64,000 nucleotides of DNA. It comes from an uncultured Clostridium sp. (GTDB lineage: Bacteria > Bacillota > Clostridia > TANB77 > CAG-508). The notes beneath the pieces were generated by a model. The model made no database searches. It worked only from the letters and a program-made list of their open reading frames with translations, and was not told where the DNA came from. Position numbers and translations under genes: made by a program. How positions within the stretch are numbered: position 1 is the first letter of the stretch; each line of letters opens with the position of its first letter. This document shows, in pieces, positions 43,446-53,620 of this stretch. The stretch spans positions 57,283-121,282 of the forward strand of contig CAMBEE010000004.1 of the NCBI GenBank assembly GCA_945865665.1, in the 5' to 3' direction.

Positions 43446-43447
43446 AA

Positions 43448-43819
43448 ATGATTGAAATTGGAGATTGGATAAGAAGTAAAGATGGTTTTATAGGAAGAGT
43501 TCGAAGAATAACTTATGACGATATGGAGAAAAGTAACTATTACATTTGTGAAAAAGATAATGTTATGGCAAGTAATTATTTAGAAAATATAGCAAAACAC
43601 AGCAAAAATATCATTGATTTAATAGAAGTAGGCGACTATGTAAATGGACATTTAGTAGTTGAAATTAGTAAAAATGCATATAATCAAAAATTAGTTATAA
43701 CAGAAATAGATGGAAAATATGGTGCTATAAGACATCATTATTTAGAGAGAAGCATAAAAACCGTTGTAACCCACGAGCAATTTGCAAGTATTGAATATAA
43801 AGTAGAGGAGGACAGGTAA
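43448..43819 (+). CDS. Phage hypothetical protein, possible SH3-like fold
   Basis: IEIGDWIRSKDGFIGRVRRI; RBS ggaaag. Confidence 0.55.
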   Translation: MIEIGDWIRSKDGFIGRVRRITYDDMEKSNYYICEKDNVMASNYLENIAKHSKNIIDLIEVGDYVNGHLVVEISKNAYNQKLVITEIDGKYGAIRHHYLERSIKTVVTHEQFASIEYKVEEDR

Positions 43820-43820
43820 C

Positions 43821-44033
43821 GTGGAAGAAAATAATAAACTACAGCTAGAAGTTTATATGCCAGATAATATAGAATTTAAAAGACTTGACGAAAGTGGATT
43901 GCCACAACTATGGAAATTGATTTTTATACCATTGAAACCCATAATTTTGGGAGATGAAAAATCCAAAAAGCTTTTAAATATTATGCAATGTACAAAACTA
44001 AAAATATCAATAGAGAAAATGGAGGACAAGTAG
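43821..44033 (+). CDS. Phage hypothetical protein
   Basis: Open frame, RBS gaggagg. Confidence 0.5.
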   Translation: MEENNKLQLEVYMPDNIEFKRLDESGLPQLWKLIFIPLKPIILGDEKSKKLLNIMQCTKLKISIEKMEDK

Positions 44034-44035
44034 AT

Positions 44036-44272
44036 ATGTCAAAAATAAGAGATGATGTAGATTTAAAAGAACTTGAAAAGTTTGGATATACGAAAATTGA
44101 TATAGGGCTAAATGAACCATATGAAATATATAAAAAATATATAAAACCTTATTTTAGCATAGAGATAAGACCAGATGGAAATATTGTTGCTAATAATGAT
44201 GATACAAATGCAATTTTAAAAGAAGAATATATACAAGATTTAATCAAAGCAAATTTAGTAGTAAAGGAGTAA
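44036..44272 (+). CDS. Phage hypothetical protein
   Basis: Open frame, RBS ggagg. Confidence 0.5.
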   Translation: MSKIRDDVDLKELEKFGYTKIDIGLNEPYEIYKKYIKPYFSIEIRPDGNIVANNDDTNAILKEEYIQDLIKANLVVKE

Positions 44273-44415
44273 ATATGGAAGAGCCAATAGACTGTGTAAA
44301 AATAATTATAGATTATTGTAAAGAAAATTATAATAAATGTGAAAATTGCGAGATAGACCATATATGCGAAAAATATTTTGTTAGAGAACCTAGGAAATGG
44401 AGGAGTAAATAAGAT

Positions 44416-44613
44416 ATGTTATTTTGTGAAAAGGAAGATTGTAAATTTAGAAGTAAAACAAAGTGTAAAAACTTTACGATAGGTGGTAAACCAGCTTATA
44501 AATGTAAAGCTAAACATACTCTTATTAGTTTTTATGCTGATGGTTCTAGTGATACATTTATACCTGCTGATAATACTTGTACTTGTTTAACATATCGTAA
44601 GAGAGAGGAGTAA
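44416..44613 (+). CDS. Small cysteine-rich phage protein
   Basis: CEKEDCKFRSKTKCKNF ... NTCTCL. Confidence 0.55.
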   Translation: MLFCEKEDCKFRSKTKCKNFTIGGKPAYKCKAKHTLISFYADGSSDTFIPADNTCTCLTYRKREE

Positions 44614-44620
44614 ATAAGAT

Positions 44621-44920
44621 ATGAAATATATTGAAGAAGGAAAGTTAGAAATCATTGAACGATACAATAAAAATAGCAAAAACAAAATAGAAAAACCAGT
44701 ATTGGAACATGGTAGTATTGTTTTTTGCAAAGGAAATGATGGTGCAGGTTCATTTTATGGAATCGTATATGATAATGGAGTATTAGAATTGGAACGTGGT
44801 TCAGATGTTTATATAAAAACAAGAGAAAATTTACATATAGGAGATAGAATTAGTTATTGGACAATTGAATATGTATGTAAATCAAAACTGATTATTGAAG
44901 GAATAATTGGAGAGGAGTAA
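44621..44920 (+). CDS. Phage hypothetical protein
   Basis: Open frame. Confidence 0.5.
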   Translation: MKYIEEGKLEIIERYNKNSKNKIEKPVLEHGSIVFCKGNDGAGSFYGIVYDNGVLELERGSDVYIKTRENLHIGDRISYWTIEYVCKSKLIIEGIIGEE

Positions 44921-44927
44921 ACAAGAT

Positions 44928-45254
44928 ATGAGTAAAGAGGAAATATCTAAAGAAACAAAAAATACTTTACAAAATTGTTGGATTATGACAACAAATCACG
45001 AACTAGATAATGAAAATAGAAAATTAAAAGAAGCTATAACTGAAATATTAGATAAAACTATGACTTCAACAGAAAAAAGCGAATATTGGTATAAGTATTA
45101 TATAGAACATAAACAATACAATGATGATTTAGAATATAACAAAAAAATATTAAAAGACTGGTCAAATATTTTAAAAGGCATGGGCAATAGAAATTATCCT
45201 TATTGCTATGCTATTGATAGAATTTTAACAGAGCTGGAGAGGAGTGGTACATAG
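44928..45254 (+). CDS. Phage hypothetical protein
   Basis: Open frame. Confidence 0.5.
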   Translation: MSKEEISKETKNTLQNCWIMTTNHELDNENRKLKEAITEILDKTMTSTEKSEYWYKYYIEHKQYNDDLEYNKKILKDWSNILKGMGNRNYPYCYAIDRILTELERSGT

Positions 45255-45442
45255 TGAAAGAAAAATTTGATATGATTTTCTACCCTAGCACAATAGAACA
45301 ATTAAATTTAATACTAAATAAATTGACTGAAAATCCAGATTATATAGCAAAGATAGGAAATATAGAAATTGGATTAGCACATAAAACAGAAAATAGTCAA
45401 ACGTTTTATATACATAGAGATATTAATTAGGAGGTGTTTTAA

Positions 45443-45805
45443 GTGAAAGAAAATAGTATAGAAGAAGATATAGAATTGTTACAAGACGAAACAAGCTCTT
45501 TAGGATTATTCTTTAAATGCAAATGTTCAGAAAAATATAAAATAGCACTAGAACATATTTTATCAGATTATAAAAGAGTATTAAAAGAGAATGAAGAATT
45601 AAAAGAAAGAATTAGAGAACATACATTATTAATTTCACCTTATTATGTAAAAGAAAACTTTATTCCAGTTCAAAAAGTAAAAGACAAGATAGAAGAATAT
45701 AAAAACATGTTAAAAACATGTAATAAAGCAAAAGATATAGACAGAATAAAAGCAATTAATGAGAGAATATTAGAGTTACAAGAACTACTAGAAGGGAGAA
45801 AATAA
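45443..45805 (+). CDS. Coiled-coil phage hypothetical protein
   Basis: YYVKENFIPVQKVKDKIEEYK ... RILELQELLEGRK. Confidence 0.6.
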   Translation: MKENSIEEDIELLQDETSSLGLFFKCKCSEKYKIALEHILSDYKRVLKENEELKERIREHTLLISPYYVKENFIPVQKVKDKIEEYKNMLKTCNKAKDIDRIKAINERILELQELLEGRK

Positions 45806-45807
45806 AA

Positions 45808-45978
45808 ATGTTTATTTATGATTTATATAGATTTTTTATAAAAGAAGGACAGGGTGAATTAGATGAATATTTTTCCTTTATCTGGCTCTCTATACTTAGT
45901 TTACCAATAGATATTATATCATTACCAATAGAGATTATAGCATTTATTATGTGGAAAAAGGGGAAAAAAGAAAAATGA
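45808..45978 (+). CDS. Small membrane phage protein
   Basis: 57 codons, hydrophobic middle. Confidence 0.4.
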   Translation: MFIYDLYRFFIKEGQGELDEYFSFIWLSILSLPIDIISLPIEIIAFIMWKKGKKEK

Positions 45979-46334
45979 AATATAAAGGATATGAACTGCT
46001 AAAAGCAATAGCAGATGGAGAGATAAAAGAAGGAAGTTTAATATTATTTGATGGCATAATTTGGATAGTAGATGAATATTCAGACATAGTAAAATATCAA
46101 GAAGAACACATTACTTTATTTAATACATATAAAGCTAAAGAAATTGCAATGTCAGATTTTGAACTAATAGAAGATGAAATAGATATAGATAGTATAGAAG
46201 AATTAGGAATATATGAAAAAGATAAAAAAGTTTATAGTCCAATTATTATTGATAATAGAATCAAAATCAATAAATTAGTACAAGCAGTAAAACAAATAAA
46301 TAAAGAAGTAAAAGAGTTAGAAAATAGAAAGTAG
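45975..46334 (+). CDS. Phage hypothetical protein
   Basis: MKYKGYELLKAIADGEIKEGSLILFDG. Confidence 0.6.
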   Translation: MKYKGYELLKAIADGEIKEGSLILFDGIIWIVDEYSDIVKYQEEHITLFNTYKAKEIAMSDFELIEDEIDIDSIEELGIYEKDKKVYSPIIIDNRIKINKLVQAVKQINKEVKELENRK

Positions 46335-46344
46335 AGGAATTAGG

Positions 46345-46602
46345 ATGGATGAAATAATAAAATTAATAGAAACAAAACCACATTTTGGTAAATATTACTT
46401 AATAGAAGAACGTGGTAAAAAAGAAGAAATGGATACATATGTGGCATATATAAGTGCCAAAAATGTAACGAGTGGACATTTAGTAATATATGATAAAGAA
46501 GCATATATGTTTACATTTAAAACAATATATAAAAGTAGCAAAGGATATTATATAAAAATAAAAGGTAAAACAGTATATTTAGAAGATTTTAAGGAGGACT
46601 AA
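46345..46602 (+). CDS. Phage hypothetical protein
   Basis: Open frame. Confidence 0.45.
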   Translation: MDEIIKLIETKPHFGKYYLIEERGKKEEMDTYVAYISAKNVTSGHLVIYDKEAYMFTFKTIYKSSKGYYIKIKGKTVYLEDFKED

Positions 46603-46605
46603 CAT

Positions 46606-46902
46606 ATGACAAAAGAACAAGCAATAGAAAAAATAAAATGGTCAATACATATAAACGAATTAACTAAAGACATAAATGGAATTAATACTTCAATAAATGT
46701 AGAAGTATTAGAAACAGTTTTATCTATGCTAGAAGAAAAAGATAAAACAATTGATTTAATGTCAGAAGCAATCAATAATAATGATATAGATGAAGATATT
46801 TGCAGGCGTATGGGACAAAAAGAAGAGTGCAATGAATTTGAAGATAAAGAAAAATGCAAAGACTGTATAAAACAATATTTTGAAAATAAAGTAAAAGAGT
46901 AG
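46606..46902 (+). CDS. Phage hypothetical protein
   Basis: MTKEQAIEKIKWSIHINELTK. Confidence 0.55.
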   Translation: MTKEQAIEKIKWSIHINELTKDINGINTSINVEVLETVLSMLEEKDKTIDLMSEAINNNDIDEDICRRMGQKEECNEFEDKEKCKDCIKQYFENKVKE

Positions 46903-46911
46903 GTGATACAA

Positions 46912-47100
46912 ATGACAATAAATCATATATACAACATAGTAATAGACACAATGAACAAATTAGAAGATATAGACTTCATGAGTTTAGACAAGAGAAAATA
47001 TAATCAGCAACAATTGAACGAAGCATATAAAATATTAGATGATTTTAAAGATGAATTAATAAGAGAAGATATTAAGAATAAACAAGGAGGACACAAATGA
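46912..47100 (+). CDS. Phage hypothetical protein
   Basis: Open frame, RBS gtaggtg. Confidence 0.45.
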   Translation: MTINHIYNIVIDTMNKLEDIDFMSLDKRKYNQQQLNEAYKILDDFKDELIREDIKNKQGGHK

Positions 47101-47525
47101 ATAAAAAACTCAGTAAAGAAGAATATAACTATGCAAAAGGATGCTTAAAAAGATACAATTATAATTGTATAAATATAATGAATATAAGAGCAGATATATT
47201 AAGCATAGGTGGTCAAAATATAGATGGAATGCCAAAAGCACCATATAGTATAAGTGATAATGTTTTTAATAGTGTAATAAAATTACAAGAAGATGAGCAG
47301 CTACAGAAATCAATAAGAGAGTATAAAGCAGTTGTACAAGCACTAGAATTAACAAATAAAGACTGTAAAATGATATTTAAAAAATATTATATATTAAGCA
47401 AATCAAAATGGGAAGTAATTGAATCAGGAATGTCTGAAAGAACATTTGAGAGAAGAAATCAAGAGTTAATATATGCAGTACATAACGAATTAAAAAAAGT
47501 TGGCGGAAAATTGGCGGAATTTTAA
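47097..47525 (+). CDS. ArpU/RinA-like late transcription regulator
   Basis: Position before packaging genes; C-terminal sigma-4-like KSKWEVIESGMSERTFERRNQELIYAVHNEL. Confidence 0.65.
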   Translation: MNKKLSKEEYNYAKGCLKRYNYNCINIMNIRADILSIGGQNIDGMPKAPYSISDNVFNSVIKLQEDEQLQKSIREYKAVVQALELTNKDCKMIFKKYYILSKSKWEVIESGMSERTFERRNQELIYAVHNELKKVGGKLAEF

Positions 47526-47669
47526 TAAAATATGTGATAAAATTAGTACAAGTTAAAAAGTCGCAGATAGAAATATCTCATAAGTCCAAGCGACAACCAA
47601 TTTGTTGATTTAAGAATAGATGTTTTAAATGTCTATTCTTTTTATTATGTTATGAAAGGAAGAATAAAA

Positions 47670-47930
47670 ATGGGAAATAAAGAATTTATAGAAAAATGCA
47701 AAGAAATAGTAAAACAATATGTGATGGAACATTTAGACAAAAGTGATAATGTTCCAGAATTTGATGTGTTTGATGTATGGTATTGTAAAACACTACAAAA
47801 TCATAAAGCGTTGTTAAGTACGACATTATCTGATGGTATGTATTATGAATGTACATACAATGGAGATAAAAAAGAATTGTACCTTGATGCATATAAGAAA
47901 TTTGAAAATAAATGCATCAAATTAGATTAA
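47670..47930 (+). CDS. Phage hypothetical protein (DUF6275-like)
   Basis: FDVFDVWYCKTLQNHKALLSTTLSDGMYYECTYNGDKKELYLDAYKKFENKCI. Confidence 0.55.
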   Translation: MGNKEFIEKCKEIVKQYVMEHLDKSDNVPEFDVFDVWYCKTLQNHKALLSTTLSDGMYYECTYNGDKKELYLDAYKKFENKCIKLD

Positions 47931-47934
47931 ATTA

Positions 47935-48495
47935 GTTATTACCAGTATGCTAGGTAACTGATAATATATATATGTCAAGTTCATATAGTTTCTCTAATAA
48001 AATTTAATTTTGATTAGCTTAGAACTTTCCTAGCGAGTTCTAAATGCAAGTTTAGTGTAATGGTAGCACAACAGTCTCCAAAACTGTTTGTAGTGGTTCA
48101 AATCCATTAACTTGTGCCAAGAAAGCGGTGCAGATTTCTTCGGAACTGCAGGAGATGAAAACCCTCCAAATATAATATTTATTGATAGTACGAAGTATGT
48201 AAACATATATAGCAGAATGGCAACAGTAATCTATTGTAGATGAAGTACAAGCCGTTCAGTTCTAGAGTGTAATTATATATAATTTACATATTTCGTAGTG
48301 TTTATAAAATAGTATATAGTGATTTTAAGAAAACGATAAGTAAGACTAGAGTAATTGACTAGCATATCAGAAACTTGAAGTAAAAAAGTTATGAATTGCA
48401 TGCAGAGTAATAATGAGTATGAAAAGAGAATAAAGCGTGGAAACGCTGTATTGAAATCATTACATAGTGTTTTATAAATAAAAGAAAAGAGGAAA
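47935..48495 (+). ncRNA. Candidate large structured phage RNA (ROOL/GOLLD-like hypothesis)
   Basis: About 560 nt without ORFs, multiple hairpins (UUCG-capped 48129-48150, GGAA-capped 48434-48447, 15-bp long-range pairing around 48192-48298), contains tRNA. Confidence 0.45.
48046..48119 (+). tRNA. tRNA-Trp(CCA), prophage-encoded
   Basis: GCAAGTT...cagtCTCCAAAactg...TTCAAAT...AACTTGTGCCA; encoded CCA. Confidence 0.9.
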
Positions 48496-48499
48496 AGAT

Positions 48500-48634
48500 A
48501 TGGAAAAAGATAAAATATTAGCAGAAATTATATGCAAAGAGATGGCAGAGAGAAAGCTAACACTAAAAGATCTAGTATCAGCCACTAGTATAGTTGTCAA
48601 TAAGTTTTTCAATGATGCAATAATTAGATATTAA
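48500..48634 (+). CDS. Small phage protein
   Basis: MEKDKILAEIICKEMAERKLTLKDLVSATSIVVNKFFNDAIIRY. Confidence 0.45.
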   Translation: MEKDKILAEIICKEMAERKLTLKDLVSATSIVVNKFFNDAIIRY

Positions 48635-48989
48635 TGAGCAATTTAAATTAAAAGAGGAGATGTACATATGACTAATCAAGAAAGAATAGAAAAATATAAA
48701 AAAGATCATTGTTCAAAATGCAAAAATAAAGACAAGTTTGATTGTGAAATAAGAGTGTTCACAAATAATGATATAGTATGTACAAAGTGTGTATATTATG
48801 AGCGACAAGATTAACTATGCAAATTGTATGAAAAGAAAATGTGAACAATGCAGATACTATGATTATTGTTTTAGATATAAACCGAAAAGAAAATATTACA
48901 AAAATATAAAAAATAAAAGTGCTTTCGACAAAATTCGACAAACAAATAAATAAAAGTGTGCTAATATATAGTTATCAAATAAAAAGGAG

Positions 48990-49232
48990 ATGATATATAT
49001 GGCTAATTATACAACTATAACAAGTGACAAAAATAAGAAAACAGCAATGCTATTATGTTGCATAGGATTTGTTGGCATAGGAGGAATACATGATTTTTAT
49101 CTAGGAAATTATGGAAAAGGAATTATAAAACTATGTACAATAAATTGGTTTATGTTAGGGACAATATTAGATTTAATAAAGATAGCATCAGGTGGATATA
49201 AAGATAATTCAGGAGCACCATTAAGACAATAA
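48990..49232 (+). CDS. TM2-domain membrane protein
   Basis: KTAMLLCCIGFVGIGGIHDFYLGNYGKGIIKL. Confidence 0.85.
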   Translation: MIYMANYTTITSDKNKKTAMLLCCIGFVGIGGIHDFYLGNYGKGIIKLCTINWFMLGTILDLIKIASGGYKDNSGAPLRQ

Positions 49233-49375
49233 TAAATATTTTATAAGGAAGCACTATAAAAGGTGCTTTTTTATTTTGCGTAAAAGGAAGTGATATAAAT
49301 GCAAGAAATAATTATAACATTGATAATATGTATAACAATAATAATACTATATTACATGGGAGGCAATAAGAAATA

Positions 49376-49795
49376 ATGTTAAAGAGCTGTAGTTATTGTG
49401 GAAAAATACATGATAGTAAATATATATGCAAAGAAAAGCCAAACAGAAAGAAAGAAGTAACAGAAGCGGATAGGTTCAGATGGACAAGCTTATGGCATAG
49501 AAAGAGAGAAGAGATAAAGAGGCGAGACTTATATCTATGTCAGATATGCATTAGAGAATTATACAATACAGTAACAAAGTATAACATGAATGAACTAAGT
49601 GTACATCACAACATACCAATAAACGAAAACTATAACAGAAGATTAGACAATAATAACCTAATAACAGTATGTAGTTATCATCATGAGATGTGTGAGAGTG
49701 GAGAGATACCACGAGAAGCGGTACAAAGAATAATAGATGAACAGGAGAAAAATAATGAAAAAGAAAATACCACTATTATGCAGAATAAAAAATAA
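49376..49795 (+). CDS. HNH endonuclease
   Basis: CQICI...SVHHNIPI...NNLITVCSYHHEM, directly before terminase. Confidence 0.9.
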   Translation: MLKSCSYCGKIHDSKYICKEKPNRKKEVTEADRFRWTSLWHRKREEIKRRDLYLCQICIRELYNTVTKYNMNELSVHHNIPINENYNRRLDNNNLITVCSYHHEMCESGEIPREAVQRIIDEQEKNNEKENTTIMQNKK

Positions 49796-50057
49796 GTTAG
49801 TAATGAGGGGACTCTTATATAGACGTCCATCAGCATTTGATAGTTGTGAATATGGTTTTAAAAGAGATGGAATGAAATGTGAAAAGTGTATTAAGCACAA
49901 TCAAATAGGAAAATGGTTAGAGTTTTTAACATAATAATACCCCCCTACCATCAAAGGCAAAAAATAAAAATAAATTTTTACACCGACTGCATACCTTCGC
50001 TTAAAAAAAATTCCCACATCAACATAAAACAATAATACAAGAAAGGAGATGAACAAT

Positions 50058-50642
50058 ATGCCAACGCCAACAAAACCATTTAAGGTATTAACATCTGAAA
50101 AAAAGTCACATAGAACAAAAGCTGAACTTAAGATGAGAGAAGAAGGAGAGAAATCATTAAGTACAGATATAGAACTTAAAGAAAGAAAAGAAGTGAGACA
50201 AAATAAAGTCGCTCATAAAGAATTTAAAAGAGTACAAAAAATATTAAAAAATATAGATAAAAATGACGCAATTTATGAAGCTGTTATAAATAGATATTGT
50301 TTACTCCAAGCAGAGTGTTTTGATTTAGAAGAAAGAAGAGAAGAATGCTATAATTTGATATCTAAATTAAGAGAAGAAGAAAAAGAATTAATTGCAGAAC
50401 TAAAAGATAGAGAAAATATAGATGAATTAATAGATTATAAATTGGAATACGCTAAATCACTAGCCAAAATGATGAGTTCAATGTCAACTATAGATAAACA
50501 AATTCAAGCAAAAAGAAAAATGCTATTAGATATTGAAAAAGAAAATGTTATGACAATAGCATCTGCATTAAGATGCGTACCGAAAAAAGAAGACAAAGAG
50601 GCAGATAATCCACTTTTGAAAGTATTAAGAGGTGAAGCATAA
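50058..50642 (+). CDS. Terminase small subunit (P27-like)
   Basis: MPTPTKPFKVLTSEKKSHRTKAELKMREEGEKSL; precedes large subunit. Confidence 0.85.
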   Translation: MPTPTKPFKVLTSEKKSHRTKAELKMREEGEKSLSTDIELKERKEVRQNKVAHKEFKRVQKILKNIDKNDAIYEAVINRYCLLQAECFDLEERREECYNLISKLREEEKELIAELKDRENIDELIDYKLEYAKSLAKMMSSMSTIDKQIQAKRKMLLDIEKENVMTIASALRCVPKKEDKEADNPLLKVLRGEA

Positions 50643-52321
50643 TGTTATTAGAAAAAGCAAAAGAATATGCTCAAGATTGCATAAGTGGAAAAGAAATAAC
50701 AACATTTGAAGTTAAAACACAGTGCAAATGGTTTTTAGAAGATTTAGAAAAACAAAATAATGACTATTATCCTTATTATTTTGATACAAAACAAATTGGG
50801 ATAATTGAAGGCATTTTAAAATTATTAAATTTTGCAACAGGATTACATATTGTTGGCAAAAGCATATACGAAGGTTTGGAAAATTTCCAGGCTTTTTTTA
50901 TTGCTAATATTTTTGGGTGGAGATATAAGACTGATGCTAAGAAGTATAGATACAGAGAAGTTGACTTATTTATACCAAGAAAAAATACAAAAACTTTTCT
51001 GGCAGCACTAATATTTATAATATTAATGTTGACTGAAGATGATTATTCAGAGTTTTATTCAATATGTCTAGACAGAGATTTAGCAGGTGAAGTAAAAAAA
51101 GCAATATCACAAATTTTAAATGTAAGTCCATCGGTTGGTCAATACTTTAACATTCCCAAAACATTGAGTGGAAGATTAGAGTGTACATTAACACATAGTT
51201 TTTATCAGCCAAGAACAGCAGAAGCAAATAGGAATAACTCAATAAAACCAAGTGCTTTTATTGCAGATGAATTTGGAGCAATGAAAGATAATTCAAATGT
51301 TGAAGCAATGAAATCTGGTCAATTAAATATAAGAAATCCATTAATGTTTAGATTGACATCAGCATATGCAGAGGATAAATCAATAATGCTAGGAGAACTT
51401 GATTATTTAAAAAAAATATACAAGGGGCTTGAAACAGATGAAAGATTATTTGCGTTAGTATATTATGCAACAGAAGAACATTTATGGGATGACATTGGAT
51501 TGCAAATGGCAAATCCGTTAAGAGTTCAAGAAAATTATAACGAAATTCGAGACAGTAGAAAAAAAGCACTAGCAAAGCCAGATGAAAGAGTTGAGTTTTT
51601 AACAAAACATATGAATTATTTCATGCCGTCAAATTCTGGTGAAGAGTTTATAACTTTAGATAAATTAAGATTATGTAAAAACACAAGAGGAGTATTTGAT
51701 TGGAACGGAAAAGATGTATATGTAGGATTAGACTTAGCAATGACAAATGACAATACATCAGTTTCAATGGTAACAATAGAAGATGACATGATATTTGCAA
51801 AATCATGGGCTTTTATTCCTGCTGGAAGAATTGAAGAAAAAAATAGAAGAGAAAGAACTGACTATAGAAGATTTATAGAAGATGGAAGTTGTTTTGCTTG
51901 TGGAGAGGAAATTATATCATATAGTTTTGTTGAAAGATTTATTATGAATTTAGAAAAAGAATATGGTGTTCATATCGTACAGATAGGTTATGATAGATAT
52001 AATTGTATTTCTACAGCAAATAAACTTCAAGAAGCAGGATATGAGACAGTTGAAGTAAAACAACATTCAAGTGTTCTACATCCACCAACCAAATTTTTAC
52101 AAGAAAGTATATTACAAAGAAAATTTAGTTATGATGGTGACAGATTATATGAAATAAATTTTCAAAATGCAAAATGTACAGAAGATACTAACTTAAACAA
52201 ATATGTTAATAAGAAAAAATCTAGTGGAAAAGTCGATATGGTTGTAAGTACAATTATAGCGACTTATTTATTACAACAAAAAATATTAAATGAAGATAAT
52301 TTTGTATGTCAAAGTTTTTAG
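50642..52321 (+). CDS. Terminase large subunit
   Basis: VDLFIPRKNTKTFLAALI, FIADEFGAMKDN, YVGLDLAMTNDNTS nuclease motif. Confidence 0.93.
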   Translation: MLLEKAKEYAQDCISGKEITTFEVKTQCKWFLEDLEKQNNDYYPYYFDTKQIGIIEGILKLLNFATGLHIVGKSIYEGLENFQAFFIANIFGWRYKTDAKKYRYREVDLFIPRKNTKTFLAALIFIILMLTEDDYSEFYSICLDRDLAGEVKKAISQILNVSPSVGQYFNIPKTLSGRLECTLTHSFYQPRTAEANRNNSIKPSAFIADEFGAMKDNSNVEAMKSGQLNIRNPLMFRLTSAYAEDKSIMLGELDYLKKIYKGLETDERLFALVYYATEEHLWDDIGLQMANPLRVQENYNEIRDSRKKALAKPDERVEFLTKHMNYFMPSNSGEEFITLDKLRLCKNTRGVFDWNGKDVYVGLDLAMTNDNTSVSMVTIEDDMIFAKSWAFIPAGRIEEKNRRERTDYRRFIEDGSCFACGEEIISYSFVERFIMNLEKEYGVHIVQIGYDRYNCISTANKLQEAGYETVEVKQHSSVLHPPTKFLQESILQRKFSYDGDRLYEINFQNAKCTEDTNLNKYVNKKKSSGKVDMVVSTIIATYLLQQKILNEDNFVCQSF

Positions 52322-52333
52322 GAGGTGAGAAAA

Positions 52334-53620
52334 GTGAAAATAAGAAATATTTTTAAAAGAAATATAAAAAATGAAGCAAATAAAGAAACAATTATTGATG
52401 AAAATTCGGTAAACGATGTAATACTAAAAGCTTTGATATCTGGAGAAGAAATTGACAGAGAAAAAGTATTAATGATACCTGCAGTTTCAAGTGCAGTGGG
52501 GCTAATTTGTGATTCATTTGCAATGATACCATTTAAGTTATACAAAAAAACAACAAAAGATGGAAAGAAACAGACATCAGAAGTAGAAGATGACAGAGTA
52601 AATATTATAAATTTAGACACAAAAGATACCTTGGATGGGTTTCAATTCAAAAAAGCAATTGCAGAAGATTACCTCTTAGGAAAAGGCGGATATGCATATA
52701 TCAACAAAAAAGGTAATAATTTTGTTGGACTAAATTATGTAGAAGAAAAGAAGGTTTTATTTGAAAGAAATACAGATGCAATATATAAAAATTATTATAT
52801 ATTAATTGATGGAAAAAGCTATAGACCGTATAATTTCATAAAATTGTTAAGAAATACAAAAAATGGAGCATACGGAACAGGATACACAAAAGAAATAAGT
52901 AAAAGCTTGGAAACAGCATATAAAAGAATAATATATGATTTAGAACTAATGAGAACAGGCGGAAATAAAAAAGGCTTTTTGAGAGCGCAAAAACATTTAG
53001 ATGAAAAAGGAATGGAAATATTAAAAAAACAATGGAATGATTACTTTGCTGGAAATTCTAGTTGTGTAATTTTAAATGATGGAATGGAATTTCAAGAAGC
53101 ATCAAATACATCAGTTGAAAATCAATTAAATGAAAAAAATAAAACTTTTAGTGAAGAGGTAAAAGAAATATTTCACATAGGAAAAACAAATGAGGATTTC
53201 TTAAAAAATGCAATTATGCCAATCGCAACAGCATTTTGTACTGCCTTAAATCGAGACTTCTTACTTGAAAAAGAAAAGAAGTCTTATTATTTTGCACCAG
53301 ATTATACAGAATTAATCAGATGCACAATAAAAGAAAGATATGAAGCATATCAAATTGCAATTTCTGCGGGATTTAAAACAAGAAATGAAATTAGATATTT
53401 GGAAGGTGACGATGCAGTAGAAGGACTAGATATGATTAATATTGGTTTAGGAGATGTATTATTTGATCCAAAAACAAAACAAATTTATACACCAAACACC
53501 AACCAAATGGTTAAAATGGGTGAAGTAAACAAGAATGACAAACAGATAGATGAAAACAACAAGGAAAATAAACAACAAAATGGCGAAGAAGCGGAGGGAG
53601 GTGAGCAAATTGAAGAATAA
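52334..53620 (+). CDS. HK97-family portal protein
   Basis: ALISGEEIDREKVLMIPAVSSAVGLICDSFAMIPFKLYKK. Confidence 0.93.
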   Translation: MKIRNIFKRNIKNEANKETIIDENSVNDVILKALISGEEIDREKVLMIPAVSSAVGLICDSFAMIPFKLYKKTTKDGKKQTSEVEDDRVNIINLDTKDTLDGFQFKKAIAEDYLLGKGGYAYINKKGNNFVGLNYVEEKKVLFERNTDAIYKNYYILIDGKSYRPYNFIKLLRNTKNGAYGTGYTKEISKSLETAYKRIIYDLELMRTGGNKKGFLRAQKHLDEKGMEILKKQWNDYFAGNSSCVILNDGMEFQEASNTSVENQLNEKNKTFSEEVKEIFHIGKTNEDFLKNAIMPIATAFCTALNRDFLLEKEKKSYYFAPDYTELIRCTIKERYEAYQIAISAGFKTRNEIRYLEGDDAVEGLDMINIGLGDVLFDPKTKQIYTPNTNQMVKMGEVNKNDKQIDENNKENKQQNGEEAEGGEQIEE

